Source of the DNA: Paenibacillus_G elgii_A
Lineage (GTDB): Bacteria; Bacillota; Bacilli; Paenibacillales; NBRC-103111
Assembly: GCA_042219835.1 (NCBI GenBank)
Contig: JBHJMN010000016.1
Location: 1 to 64,000 of the forward strand
Reading direction: 5' to 3'
DNA: 64,000 nucleotides
Shown: one piece after another, positions 34,871-43,684 of the stretch
Position numbering within the stretch: position 1 is the stretch's first letter
Layout: each line of letters opens with the position of its first letter
Position numbers and translations under genes: made by a program
Notes under the pieces: model-generated
The model's input: the letters and a program-made list of their open reading frames with translations, nothing else
What the model was told of the DNA's origin: nothing
Databases searched by the model: none

Positions 34871-35506
34871 TTAGCGATGGCAAAAAAATTGCTCGATCCG
34901 GTTCAAATCAAGGCCGAAGTATACCCAGTAGCCGAAAGGCCCGTATCCGAACCAACGGAACCCGGCGATGGAATTGGGGCCGACAAACGTCAGAAAGATC
35001 CAGTACTGCTGGCCGTTCGTTTGCCAGATGTACACGTACTGAAAACGGCATCGCCAGATGCTGCCGGGGTCGACAGCAAACGCTTGGGCCATTTGCGGAG
35101 GCGTATATGACGGCGGTAGGGACAGGGGAGCGCCGCCGGGTATGCCTTGGAATCCGGCCCCCGGAAACCCGCCGGGCATGCCTTGGAAGCCTGCGCCCGG
35201 AGGTCCGCCGGGCATGCCTTGGAAGCCTGCGCCCGGAGGTCCGCCGGGCATGCCTTGGAAGCCTGCGCCCGGAGGTCCGCCGGGCATGCCCTGGAAGCCT
35301 GCGCCCGGAGGTCCGCCGGGCATGCCTTGGAAGCCTGCGCCCGGAGGTCCGCCGGGCATGCCTTGGAACTCTGCGCCCGGAGCGCCTCCATACGCACTGG
35401 GGCCTCCTCGTTCGTCAGGATATCTTCCCAGGCTTGCCGCATCGTCCGGCGTGTCAGAATAGAATTGATCATACGAATAGGTGTAAGGAATCTCTTCGTA
35501 ACTCAT
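34871..35506 (-). CDS. Pro/Gly-rich tandem-repeat protein with Trp/Tyr-rich C-terminal domain
   Basis: A 211-aa protein with ATG 35506 after GGGGAGAG. The N-terminus is Tyr/Asp-rich. Seven 12-residue repeats (consensus GAGFQGMPGGPP) follow. The C-terminal domain of ~75 residues is rich in Trp, Tyr and Phe ('RWFGYGPFGYWVYFGLDLNRIEQFFC'-like). Domains of this kind with a final F-x-C are found in small Paenibacillus and Bacillus coat-like proteins, but I cannot name a family. No signal peptide. It could be a spore coat or envelope matrix protein. Confidence 0.75.
   Translation of the reverse strand: MSYEEIPYTYSYDQFYSDTPDDAASLGRYPDERGGPSAYGGAPGAEFQGMPGGPPGAGFQGMPGGPPGAGFQGMPGGPPGAGFQGMPGGPPGAGFQGMPGGPPGAGFQGMPGGFPGAGFQGIPGGAPLSLPPSYTPPQMAQAFAVDPGSIWRCRFQYVYIWQTNGQQYWIFLTFVGPNSIAGFRWFGYGPFGYWVYFGLDLNRIEQFFCHR
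35130..35385 (-). repeat. 36-bp tandem repeat array (7 units) inside the repeat protein gene
   Basis: Seven direct repeats of 36 bp, nearly identical in the five central units and diverged at both ends. They encode the 12-aa repeats. There are no spacers, so this is not a CRISPR array. The unit number probably varies between strains by slippage. Confidence 0.9.
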
Positions 35507-35780
35507 GATACCCTCTCCCCTTAGGCTTGATAGAAAACATACGCACTCTATGCTAATGCCTATAATCCTTACCAAGTATATGAGACGGGTGCCCAAACGT
35601 GACCGGAAAAAAGGGAGGGCTTGTTTTGTTTTTTTCCAGAGAAGGCCAGCATAATTGTTTTCGGGTTGCCCCCTCCCACCTCCACTGGACAAAAACCTAC
35701 TGCCAGCTATGCGGACAGCGGAAAAGGGGAGAACATACTCTCCTTTTGCAGATGGATCAAGCGCCGGGGCGAAGCACGTC

Positions 35781-35804
35781 AAAAAGACCGCTCCAGGAGC
35801 GGTC
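35781..35804 (-). terminator. Minus-strand terminator after the HAD gene
   Basis: Perfect GACCGCTCC / GGAGCGGTC arms with a 1-base centre, preceded on the plus strand by AAAAA, so on the minus strand the hairpin is followed by a U tract. It ends the HAD phosphatase gene. The rest of the 388-bp gap 35507-35894 shows no convincing gene. Confidence 0.7.
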
Positions 35805-35894
35805 CGGCTATCACAGATGTCTGTGCAAGTTTTCATAGCTTACTAAACGCGCTTGTCCGATAAGACAAGGGCGTCCCTTCGTCCAAATTCGGAA

Positions 35895-36719
35895 TCAAGC
35901 CTCAGTTGCCGCCCCTACTTTTTCACGGCGCAGCACGAATTTCTCGACAACGTGCTTGACACCGTCCTCATTATTGCTGAAAGTCACATAATCGGCGATT
36001 TCCTTCAACGATTCGACGGCATTGCCCATCGCGACGCCAAGCCCCGCCACCTCCAGCATTTCGCGGTCGTTCCAACTGTCTCCGATACCGATGACTTGCT
36101 CAAGCCCGATGCCGAAATGCTCGGCCAGATGCGCAAGCGCATGCCCTTTGGTGCCTTCGATATGCACGATTTCCAGAAAATGCGGCTTCGATTTCGTGAT
36201 ATGCACCTGCCCGCCGGTCAATCTGCGAAGCAGCTCCCCGACCCGGTCCAGCAGCTCCGGTTCGTCGATGATCAGCAGCTTCATCGAAGCCTGAGACGCC
36301 AGCTCTCCGAAGTTCGGGTACACGGTATAAGGGATTTTCGAAAGCGCGGCGTACGCTTTCGCTTTATCGTTGTCTTCTTTGACATATAGCACATCGTTCA
36401 CGTACGTTTGCAGGTGTAGTCCTTCGGACTCGCAAAAATCGAAAATGAGCCGCGCCGCGGCGGCGGGCACGGTCCGTTCATACAAGACGCGTCCGTCGAT
36501 TGAATTTTTGACGAGCGACCCCTGGTATGTAATCAGCGGCACGTTCAGTTCCAACTGACCGGCGAGCAGCTTGGCTGAGGCGTACATGCGTCCGGTGGCC
36601 AGCGTAACGATGACTCCTTCGGCAAGCGCTGCGGCAAGCGCTCCTTTGGTTCCTTCCGTGATCTGCTTCTCGTCGTTGATCAGCGTATCGTCGATGTCGA
36701 TTGCCAGCATTTTGTACAT
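35895..36719 (-). CDS. Cof-type HAD-IIB phosphatase
   Basis: A 274-aa protein with all four HAD motifs: DIDDTL (nucleophile, residues 8-13), TLATGR (motif II), a Lys in TKSKPHF/GTKG for motif III, and GIGDSWNDREML for motif IV. The capping domain between motifs II and III is of the C2B type. These enzymes remove phosphate from sugar phosphates, FMN or related small molecules. RBS GGGGAGCG before the ATG. Stands alone, ending at its own terminator. Confidence 0.9.
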   Translation of the reverse strand: MYKMLAIDIDDTLINDEKQITEGTKGALAAALAEGVIVTLATGRMYASAKLLAGQLELNVPLITYQGSLVKNSIDGRVLYERTVPAAAARLIFDFCESEGLHLQTYVNDVLYVKEDNDKAKAYAALSKIPYTVYPNFGELASQASMKLLIIDEPELLDRVGELLRRLTGGQVHITKSKPHFLEIVHIEGTKGHALAHLAEHFGIGLEQVIGIGDSWNDREMLEVAGLGVAMGNAVESLKEIADYVTFSNNEDGVKHVVEKFVLRREKVGAATEA

Positions 36720-36857
36720 GGTGCGCTCCCCACTCCCGTAAAGTCAAATTGCCCTCATTATAACGTACGGCGCATATTTTTCAAGCTTTTTTGTTCAAAC
36801 GCTTGAAAGCTTCAAGGCGGTCTTCGAAATTGTGAGAAATTAGACTGAAAAAAATAG

Positions 36858-36886
36858 TTCGAATTGCCCGATGATTAATTTATAAT
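36858..36886 (+). promoter_or_regulatory. Candidate SigA promoter of the GGDEF-EAL gene
   Basis: TTCGAA, exactly 17 bases, then TATAAT, followed by a repeated ATTAATTTAT motif (36876-36894). It ends about 85 bp before the start codon. Confidence 0.5.
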
Positions 36887-36970
36887 TAATTTATGAATAA
36901 AAGGCTTGGGCTGGTGTAGCGCTTCCTTAACGTCAACGCGCGAGACAACAATGGGATGAGGCGGATGGTT

Positions 36971-39259
36971 ATGAACTGGATTGCTTGGCGTAAACCGATG
37001 ATCGCGGTGATAGCGGTCTATTTTGCGGTGTTCGCCGCAGCAAAATGGGGCTTTGGGGCGGAAGAACGCTTTTTCCTGCTTTGGGAGAACATTCCGCCCG
37101 CTGCTTCGCTTGCTATGCTGCTGCTGACTTACCGGGCCCGACGGGGCAGCGCGGGAACGTTCTGGCTGCTGATGGCTGCGGGCGCCTGTTTCTATTTGCT
37201 GGGGCAGCTGGTCTGGTCCTTCTATGCCTGGGTACTGTTCATTCCTCCGCCGACGATCAGTTTAGCCGACCTGTTCTGGAACTTGCAGACCGCGCTGTTT
37301 TTTGCCGCTTTGTTTTACTTGTTGTTTCGGGAAAAAAGCATCTCGCAAGGCATCCGGTTTCTTTTCGACTGCATCATGATCCTGCTGATCGTCGGTACGG
37401 TCAGCTGGGAGTTTGTTATCGGGCCCAACCTGCAGGCGATGCTGTCCAGTCCCGATGGGTTCGGTCAAGCGGCGGTTCTGTTGTACCCGATAACGGATTT
37501 CGGAATATTGCTTTGCCTGTTCGTTCTTCATTTCGCTTATACGCCTTTGTTCGACCGGCGGGTGCTTTCCTTGATCACCTTCGGTTTCGTCGCCTTTATC
37601 GCCAAGGATACGATTTATGTGTTCGACGTGATCAGGGGGACATATCAGGCAGGGCAGTGGTACGACCTGCTGTGGAGCGCGGGGCTGTTCGCATACGGGT
37701 TTGCGGGCTGGTGTGCTTCCCACCCCAAAGACCGGACTGCGCCGGGGGCGCACTTCGTCTCGGGCGCCCGTCTGCTGCGGTTGCTTTTTCCTTACGCCGG
37801 CTTCGCGATCTTATTCTTGTTGATGCTTCGCCGCATCGACAAGCCGGACGCCATCGTGGCAGGAACGGTCATGGTTACCGTCCTGATCCTCGTGCGCCAA
37901 ATCTCTATGCTTCTCGAAAATGAAAAGCTGGTGATGCGCCTCAAACAAATGCTGGAAAAAAGCGAGTTTCTTGCGTCCCATGACGACTTGTCCGGGCTTC
38001 CAAACAAGCGCTTGTTCGAGCGGAAGGTGCAGGAAGCGATCGAGAACGCATCGCTGGACGGACAGCCGCTTGCGGTGCTGTTTCTCGATCTGGACCGCTT
38101 CAAATACATAAATGATAGTCTCGGCCATGTGACGGGCGACGAATTAATCCGTCAAGTGGCGGAACGAATTCGCAGAATCGTTCCGGAGACATGCATCGTC
38201 GCGCGCCAAGGGGGCGATGAATTTACCATTCTGACCGGGTCGCTCGCCTCTTCCCGGCAAGCGCAGGCGCTTGCGGAATCGATTCTCCGGGTCGTCGCCG
38301 AGCCTTTCAAGGTCGGGGTTCACGAGATTCAAACCTCAACCAGCATCGGCATCGCGGTGTACCCGGAAGACGGCTTGACCAAAGCCGACCTGATGAAGCA
38401 TGCGGATGCGGCCATGTATCAGGCCAAGGAGCTTGGCGGAGGCCGGTTCCGGTTCTTTACGCCGTCGCTGAAGAAAGGCATGCTGAAAAGTATCCTCATG
38501 GAGCGCGCGCTGCGGCATGCGCTGGATCACGACGAGCTGTTTCTGTGCTACCAACCGCAGGTGTGCTCCGAGGATTTGACGATAGTCGGGGTGGAAGCGC
38601 TGCTGCGCTGGCGAAATGCGGACGGGCATCTGGTGCCGCCTTCCGACTTTGTGCCGCTCGCGGAGGATACCGGTTTGATCGTGCCGATCGGCGATTGGGT
38701 CATTCGGACGGCGTGCAAGCAAGCCGTCAAGTGGGAGCGGGAAGGGAGGCCGCCGCTGAAAATTGCCGTTAACGTCTCGCCCAGACAGCTCGTGCAGGAC
38801 GGTTTCGTAGACAAGGTGGCCGGTATTTTGAAGGAAACGGGAATGGCTCCCGGCCGGCTGATTATCGAAATTACGGAAGGCGTCGCGCTGCAGAACACGA
38901 AAGAAACGACCGATACGCTGCTCCGCCTCAAAGCGTTGGGGTTGCATATCTCGATGGACGATTTCGGTACGGGGTATTCGTCGCTAGGCTATTTGCGGAC
39001 GTTCCAGGTCGATTCGCTCAAAATCGCGCAGTCGTTCGTCGGGGAAATGGCCGAGAACGAAGGGCATGCCGGAATCGTCAAAGCGATTATGGCCATGGCC
39101 CGAAGCCTGAATTTATCGGTTGTAGTCGAAGGGGTGGAGACAGAGGAACAGGTGAAGCTGCTTCAAGCGATCGGCGGCTGTACGATTCAAGGCTATTATT
39201 TTTATAAACCAATGCTGCCTGACGAGTTTTCCGCTTTATGGGATAAGGCGAAGCCATAA
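36971..39259 (+). CDS. Membrane GGDEF-EAL cyclic-di-GMP enzyme
   Basis: A 762-aa protein. About eight or nine membrane helices fill residues 8-310. A GGDEF domain follows (HDDLSGLPNK... RQGGDEF at ~410-417, catalytic motif intact). Last is an EAL domain with GVEALLRW, NVSPRQL, ITEG, DDFGTGYSSLGYL, a catalytic Lys in SLKIAQSFV (usual KID is KIA here) and GVETEEQ. No R-x-x-D inhibitory site precedes GGDEF. So both synthesis and hydrolysis of c-di-GMP are possible. GAGGCGG favours ATG 36971 over ATG 36956. The membrane part resembles MHYT/7TM sensors without their motifs. Terminated by a hairpin right after the stop. Confidence 0.9.
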   Translation: MNWIAWRKPMIAVIAVYFAVFAAAKWGFGAEERFFLLWENIPPAASLAMLLLTYRARRGSAGTFWLLMAAGACFYLLGQLVWSFYAWVLFIPPPTISLADLFWNLQTALFFAALFYLLFREKSISQGIRFLFDCIMILLIVGTVSWEFVIGPNLQAMLSSPDGFGQAAVLLYPITDFGILLCLFVLHFAYTPLFDRRVLSLITFGFVAFIAKDTIYVFDVIRGTYQAGQWYDLLWSAGLFAYGFAGWCASHPKDRTAPGAHFVSGARLLRLLFPYAGFAILFLLMLRRIDKPDAIVAGTVMVTVLILVRQISMLLENEKLVMRLKQMLEKSEFLASHDDLSGLPNKRLFERKVQEAIENASLDGQPLAVLFLDLDRFKYINDSLGHVTGDELIRQVAERIRRIVPETCIVARQGGDEFTILTGSLASSRQAQALAESILRVVAEPFKVGVHEIQTSTSIGIAVYPEDGLTKADLMKHADAAMYQAKELGGGRFRFFTPSLKKGMLKSILMERALRHALDHDELFLCYQPQVCSEDLTIVGVEALLRWRNADGHLVPPSDFVPLAEDTGLIVPIGDWVIRTACKQAVKWEREGRPPLKIAVNVSPRQLVQDGFVDKVAGILKETGMAPGRLIIEITEGVALQNTKETTDTLLRLKALGLHISMDDFGTGYSSLGYLRTFQVDSLKIAQSFVGEMAENEGHAGIVKAIMAMARSLNLSVVVEGVETEEQVKLLQAIGGCTIQGYYFYKPMLPDEFSALWDKAKP

Positions 39260-39297
39260 AACCCGCAGACCTGAACGAGCCAGGGCCTGCGGGTTTC
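39259..39297 (+). terminator. Rho-independent terminator
   Basis: AACCCGCAGaCCTG / CAGGgCCTGCGGGTTT hairpin immediately after the GGDEF-EAL stop. It can also serve the convergent 5'-nucleotidase gene. Confidence 0.8.
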
Positions 39298-39311
39298 CTT
39301 GTGCGGCGGCG

Positions 39312-41495
39312 TTATTTTTTCAGATCCAGCCGGATTTCGCGGCCGTCATTCGTCAGGGAGAGCGGCTGGCCGGAAGCGCCCTTCTCCTTCATGTAATCGA
39401 CCCAGGCGTCCAGCATGATCTTGCCGTCCTTCCAGTCTTTCACTTCGGCGAACGACGTGAATCCGTCCCCGGAGCCGGTCGACATGAAGTCGTTGGTCGT
39501 CACTTTGAAGGTACGGCTGTCGTTCAGCTTCCCGTCGACATAGATCGGAGTGCCGTCCAGCAGCGTAATTTTGCTGTATTTCTGACCCTGTGGCTTCGTG
39601 TTGTCCCACTCGACCTTCAGGCCCGAGAATTGCATGGCCGGCAGCTTGGAATATTGGTCCGTGACCTCAAGCAGCGTCTTGATTTGGGCGGCGGTCATCG
39701 TGCCGGTGCGGTTGTAGTTGCCGAACGGCAGCACTTCAAACATCTTGCCGTAGGTTACTTTGCCCGGCTCGATATCCGCGCGCAGCCCGCCGATGTTCGT
39801 GAAGGCGATATCGGACTTCTCGGCCCAGCGCATCGCATCGGTGACGGAGTTGCCGACCGGCGTCACGCCGTCGCGCACCTGATTGCCGTTCGCGTCGTAG
39901 CGGTAGGAGCGGGTCGTCCATTTTTCGGCGGCTACGGCGATTTGCTTGTTGGTTTGCTCGGCAATTTTCGCTTGGTAGTCGGCGACTGTTTTTTGCACGT
40001 CTTTGTTCGCGGTCGTCAGATTCGTGTACGTTTCCAGAAGGCTGGCACTCGAGGAAACGACTTTTTTGCTGTCCTTATCGACATACAGCTGAATGTGGCC
40101 GACGGCGTACAGCCAGCTTTGCGCTTCGACGACCGGAATGTGGTTCACGATCCCGGCTACGCGCTTGTGGGAGTGGCCCCCGACGATCGCGTCCAGCGTG
40201 CCGTTGCCCGTCCCGTTCGCCAGATCGACGAGTTCACCCATAATTTGCTGCGATTTGGCGTCCTGCTCGCCCGGCAGGTGGGAGGTCACCATCACGATGT
40301 CGACCCCTTTGGCGCGCAGCTCGGCCGACAGCTCCTTCGCGTACGGAACCGGATCGGCGAACGTCAAGCCTTCGATGTTGGTAGACTTGGTCGACGTCTT
40401 GGTCTGCGGCGTAGCGAGGCCGATAATGCCGACTTTCAGCCCGCCCTTCTCCACGATGGTATAAGGCTGCGTCCAGTCGACGCGTTTGCCGGTTTTGTCT
40501 TCGATGATGTTGGCTCCGAGAATCGGGAACTTCGCTTTCTTGATGTTGTCGATCAGCGTGTCGCGGCCGAAATCGAACTCATGATTGCCGATGGCGGCAG
40601 CGTCGTAGTTGACCTGAGCCATCGAATCGATGACGGATTGGCCATTCGTCGTATTGGAAATGAGCGTTCCTTGCCATGCGTCTCCGCCGTCCACGATGAC
40701 CGTACCGCCGGGATTGACCGAACGGAAATCGTCGACGATGCCGCCGAGCGTTTCGATGCCGCCCTGCGCCTGATTGCGCTTCTTGTCGAAGCCCACTTCG
40801 ATATGGCCGTGAATGTCGTTCGTGGTAAGAATATCAATAACCTGGAAAAGGACCGGTTTCAGCGCCTTGACCGCTTCGTCGCGGGTCACGGAGCCCTTCG
40901 GATCGAAATCGCCGTTCAGCTTCGGCTCAAACAGGCCGGCGAGCACCCCGTAAGCGACATACGGACGGGACGATTCGCTGATGGAGGAAGCGTCCTTGAA
41001 GTAGCTCAGCACGTTCTGGTTCACTTTCGGCGCCTGGCCTTTGGTGAGGGCGCGCACGACGAGGACGGCCAGCTCTTCGCGGGTCACCGGACGGTTCGGC
41101 TCGAAGAGGCCGCTGTCGCTTTTGGATACGATGCCGGCGGCGACAGCGTTGGTAACGGCATCAAGCTGCCACTCCTCCAAGTCGGAGAAAGGCAGCGCCG
41201 ACTTGTCGCTCTTCGCCAGCTTGGCCGCCCGGTTCAGCATAGTGACGAGCTCCGCACGGGTCACCGGCCGGCTGCCGCGCAGGTCGGTGTCGTTCGGATA
41301 CCCCTCGACCGCTCCTTTCTCGAAGGCCAGCTGCATGTCGGATTTGGTCGGAGTCGAAGCGGCGGCTTTAGCTGCCGTCGCCGGTTCGGCCGCCAGCGCG
41401 TAAGGGATGCCGGAGAGCCCGGGCGCGCTCAGCAGCGAGGCGGAGAGTACCGATAGAATGGCGGTTTTTTTCCAGTGGGACGAATGCTTGGTCAC
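39312..41495 (-). CDS. S-layer-anchored 5'-nucleotidase/2',3'-cyclic phosphodiesterase-like enzyme
   Basis: A 727-aa protein with a signal peptide to about residue 36. Three SLH domains (about 50-215, each with the RPVTR/SVTRDE motif) bind it to the wall. The metallophosphatase domain has NDIHG (226-230), GGDAWQG (270-276), GNHEFDFG (303-310), TSHLPGE and GGHSHK, all metal ligands present. The C-terminal 5'-nucleotidase substrate domain has the 'NIGGLRADIEPGKVTYG' motif. It removes phosphate from external nucleotides so that nucleosides can be taken up, in line with the nup transporter 8 kb away. The start is GTG 41495, seven bases after GAGGAGG; the ATG just before it is directly followed by TGA. 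Confidence 0.92.
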   Translation of the reverse strand: MTKHSSHWKKTAILSVLSASLLSAPGLSGIPYALAAEPATAAKAAASTPTKSDMQLAFEKGAVEGYPNDTDLRGSRPVTRAELVTMLNRAAKLAKSDKSALPFSDLEEWQLDAVTNAVAAGIVSKSDSGLFEPNRPVTREELAVLVVRALTKGQAPKVNQNVLSYFKDASSISESSRPYVAYGVLAGLFEPKLNGDFDPKGSVTRDEAVKALKPVLFQVIDILTTNDIHGHIEVGFDKKRNQAQGGIETLGGIVDDFRSVNPGGTVIVDGGDAWQGTLISNTTNGQSVIDSMAQVNYDAAAIGNHEFDFGRDTLIDNIKKAKFPILGANIIEDKTGKRVDWTQPYTIVEKGGLKVGIIGLATPQTKTSTKSTNIEGLTFADPVPYAKELSAELRAKGVDIVMVTSHLPGEQDAKSQQIMGELVDLANGTGNGTLDAIVGGHSHKRVAGIVNHIPVVEAQSWLYAVGHIQLYVDKDSKKVVSSSASLLETYTNLTTANKDVQKTVADYQAKIAEQTNKQIAVAAEKWTTRSYRYDANGNQVRDGVTPVGNSVTDAMRWAEKSDIAFTNIGGLRADIEPGKVTYGKMFEVLPFGNYNRTGTMTAAQIKTLLEVTDQYSKLPAMQFSGLKVEWDNTKPQGQKYSKITLLDGTPIYVDGKLNDSRTFKVTTNDFMSTGSGDGFTSFAEVKDWKDGKIMLDAWVDYMKEKGASGQPLSLTNDGREIRLDLKK

Positions 41496-41725
41496 ATGTT
41501 TTCCTCCTCAAACGATGGACATATATGGTAACCATTCTATTATAGCGGATAAATGTCATCGGGGTGTGAACGCGATTCATATTTTTTGATGAAACGGGCC
41601 TTGAAAACTCACAAACGATCAAGGTGAGACCGATGATAAATATATAGGTCTGCTGCAGGACATCAAGTCGAACGGAGTGCGCAAGACCCGGCATCAACCC
41701 TCACGGTGTCGGAAGATATCGATAT

Positions 41726-41754
41726 TTGTAAAAGAACGAAATATCTATTAGAAT
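41726..41754 (+). promoter_or_regulatory. Candidate SigA promoter for terB
   Basis: TTGTAA, 17-base spacer, TAGAAT; a TATAAT also stands at 41767-41772. It lies in the 305-bp gap 41496-41800, which otherwise holds no visible gene and marks the switch to lower GC. Confidence 0.45.
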
Positions 41755-41800
41755 AATGTTACAAGTTATAATATGGGAGAAGAGAACGGAGGAATAGAAT

Positions 41801-42256
41801 ATGAGCACAATGAGTTCTTTTTCTAACTGGCTTTCGCGCACGAAAGGCAACTTAGCGGATGGTGTAAAACGATTCAAAAACAAAGACCTTCTCGATGCGA
41901 TCGTAGCCGGCTGCGCTATGGTTGCTGTAGCAGACGGAACAATTGAAGCTGCTGAAAAGCAGAAAATGGCTGGTTTTCTGGGCCGTAGCGAGGACCTTAA
42001 TGTCTTTAACATGAGCGAGGTTATCGAGCGCTTCAATCATTTTGCAGGAAATATGGAATTCGATGTCATGATAGGTAAGCAAGAGGCGCTTCGAGTAATC
42101 GGTAAATTTAAGTCGAAACCGGAAGTCGCACGTATTATTGTCGGGGTCTGTTGTGCTGTTGGCGCTGCAGACGGCGATTTTGACGACAATGAAAAAGGTG
42201 TGGTCAGGGAGATTTGCAATGTTCTCGGACTTATGCCAAGTGAGTTCGGACTGTAG
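41801..42256 (+). CDS. terB: TerB-family tellurite-resistance/stress protein
   Basis: A 151-aa all-helical protein with the TerB layout: an 'AMVAVADGTIEAAEKQKM' first half and a 'CAVGAADGDFDDNEKGVVREI' second half, each with a conserved acidic ADG metal-binding turn. TerB occurs with TerC and TerD in Ter complexes thought to sense metal and membrane or phage stress. RBS GGAGGAAT before the ATG. First gene of the Ter island; 138 bp separate it from the first terD, with a GC hairpin at 42290-42318 and a separate promoter-like site. Confidence 0.88.
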   Translation: MSTMSSFSNWLSRTKGNLADGVKRFKNKDLLDAIVAGCAMVAVADGTIEAAEKQKMAGFLGRSEDLNVFNMSEVIERFNHFAGNMEFDVMIGKQEALRVIGKFKSKPEVARIIVGVCCAVGAADGDFDDNEKGVVREICNVLGLMPSEFGL

Positions 42257-42332
42257 AAAGTAGATAGTGCAAGTAAGATGTATCGAACGGACGAAGAAGC
42301 GCCTCTGGCGGTCGTCCAAAATTGCAGGTTAT

Positions 42333-42359
42333 GTTTAAAAACGTCTGAAGTTAGAATAT
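42333..42359 (+). promoter_or_regulatory. Candidate SigB-type promoter for the terD genes
   Basis: GTTTAA, 15 bases, GAATAT. The -35 is a full match to the SigB consensus and the -10 matches four of six bases of GGGTAT. It lies 36 bp before the first terD start. Known for B. subtilis: the related yceC operon is part of the general stress and envelope-stress regulons. Confidence 0.35.
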
Positions 42360-42394
42360 GTTAGAACCATCATGAAGGGGGGTGCAAAAGACCT

Positions 42395-42994
42395 ATGTCA
42401 ATCTCACTGGTAAAGGGACAAAAGATCGACTTAACCAAAGGCAACGCAGGTTTGACACATATAACCGTTGGACTAGGATGGGACCCTGTAGAAGTTGAGA
42501 GTAAGGGCTTTTTCAGTAGGAAAAAGGTTGCTGCCAACATCGATTGTGACGCTTCGGCACTCATGCTCGATGCTAATGGAAAATTGAGTAAAAAGAAACA
42601 TTTGATCTGCTTCCACAATCTAACGAGTCCTTGCGGTTCAGTGAAACACTCCGGTGACAACCTTACCGGAGAGGGAGATGGCGACGATGAGCAGATTCAT
42701 ATTGCGCTGGAAAAGGTGCCCGCAGACGTACATAGAATCCTGATGTGCGTAAACATTTACAACTGCGAGTCTCGCGGTCAGGATTTCGGAATGATCAAGT
42801 CTGCATTTATTCGGGTAGTCAATTCCAAAAATAGTCAGGAACTGATTCGTTTCAATCTTACGGAGAACTACGCGGGGATGACGGCGTTGATTGTCGGGGA
42901 AATTTACCGTCAGAACGGCGAGTGGAAGTTCAACGCTATTGGCGAAGGCGCTCACGCCGCTCATATTGATATTCTCGCTCAACGATACACGTAA
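42395..42994 (+). CDS. terD: TerD-family protein with insert (YceC-like)
   Basis: A 199-aa TerD domain: MSISLVKGQKIDLTKG start, then VGLGWD, followed by an extra loop (about residues 32-42, ESKGFFSRKKV). The calcium-binding residues are IDCDAS and DNLTGEGDGDDE; the DFGMIKSAFIRVV and VGEIYRQNGEWKF parts are present. The insert replaces the short loop seen in the next two copies. TerD domains bind Ca2+ and act at the inner side of the membrane in metal/phage/oxidative stress response. RBS GGGGGGTG before the ATG. Downstream are two more single-domain paralogues. Confidence 0.88.
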   Translation: MSISLVKGQKIDLTKGNAGLTHITVGLGWDPVEVESKGFFSRKKVAANIDCDASALMLDANGKLSKKKHLICFHNLTSPCGSVKHSGDNLTGEGDGDDEQIHIALEKVPADVHRILMCVNIYNCESRGQDFGMIKSAFIRVVNSKNSQELIRFNLTENYAGMTALIVGEIYRQNGEWKFNAIGEGAHAAHIDILAQRYT

Positions 42995-43027
42995 GTTCCA
43001 AGTATACTATGTGAGGAGACAAACACA

Positions 43028-43603
43028 ATGGCAATTTCTCTTTCTAAAGGGCAAAAAGTTGATTTGACGAAGACGAATCCGGGGCTTACCAAGGTGATTG
43101 TCGGTCTTGGCTGGGACACCAACAAATATGACGGCGGCAAAGACTTCGACCTTGATGCCTCCGTGTTCCTGCTCAACGCATCCGGTAAGGCCGCTTCCGA
43201 GAAGGACTTCATTTTCTACAATAACCCGCAGAACAGCAACGGTTCTGTAGTGCATAGCGGCGACAACCGCACTGGCGCAGGCGATGGGGATGATGAAGTA
43301 ATCAAGGTTGACCTGTCCGCAGTACCTCAAGAAGCAGAGAAGATCTCCTTCTGCATCACGATCCACGAAGCCCAGGAGCGCAAACAGAGCTTTGGCCAAG
43401 TTTCGAACGCTTACGCACGGATCGTAAACGAAGCCACTGGCGAAGAAATCATTCGTTATGACCTGGGTGAAGATTTCTCTGTTGAAACCGCTATCGTCGT
43501 TGGCGAACTGTATCGTCATAGCGGCGAGTGGAAGTTCAGCGCAGTAGGGGCAGGATACAAGGACGGACTTGCCGGACTCGTAAAAGACTTTGGTTTGGCT
43601 TAA
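43028..43603 (+). CDS. terD: TerD-family stress protein
   Basis: A 191-aa single TerD domain in its canonical form: MAISLSKGQKVDLTKTNPGL, VGLGWDTNKYDGGKDFDLDAS with the acidic calcium site, HSGDNRTGAGDGDDE, the QSFGQVSNAYARIV segment and VVGELYRHSGEWKF. RBS GAGGAG before the ATG. 33 bp after the first TerD gene, so co-transcribed. A terminator-like hairpin follows it and probably reduces, but does not fully stop, transcription into the third copy. Confidence 0.92.
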   Translation: MAISLSKGQKVDLTKTNPGLTKVIVGLGWDTNKYDGGKDFDLDASVFLLNASGKAASEKDFIFYNNPQNSNGSVVHSGDNRTGAGDGDDEVIKVDLSAVPQEAEKISFCITIHEAQERKQSFGQVSNAYARIVNEATGEEIIRYDLGEDFSVETAIVVGELYRHSGEWKFSAVGAGYKDGLAGLVKDFGLA

Positions 43604-43623
43604 TCGAATAAGCGCCAGGAATA

Positions 43624-43651
43624 GGTCGTCTATGACAGGCGGCCTTTTTTT
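43624..43651 (+). terminator. Intergenic terminator or attenuator in the terD run
   Basis: GGTCGTC / GGCGGCC arms (with G-U pairs) and a 7-base loop followed by TTTTTTT. Placed between two terD copies; suggests partial termination and unequal expression. Confidence 0.6.
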
Positions 43652-43684
43652 ACGAAATAAATCATAAAAAAGGAGAAAACCAAC

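Noticed and set aside
35130..35385. 36-bp period suggesting a CRISPR array
   Set aside because: Repeats are directly adjacent without spacers and encode a regular 12-aa protein repeat.
39630..41456. 608-codon open frame on the plus strand
   Set aside because: Antisense to the SLH 5'-nucleotidase with intact metal motifs.
42290..42318. Hairpin after terB as terminator
   Set aside because: GGACG...CGTCC stem is interrupted and followed by AAAATT rather than a T run.
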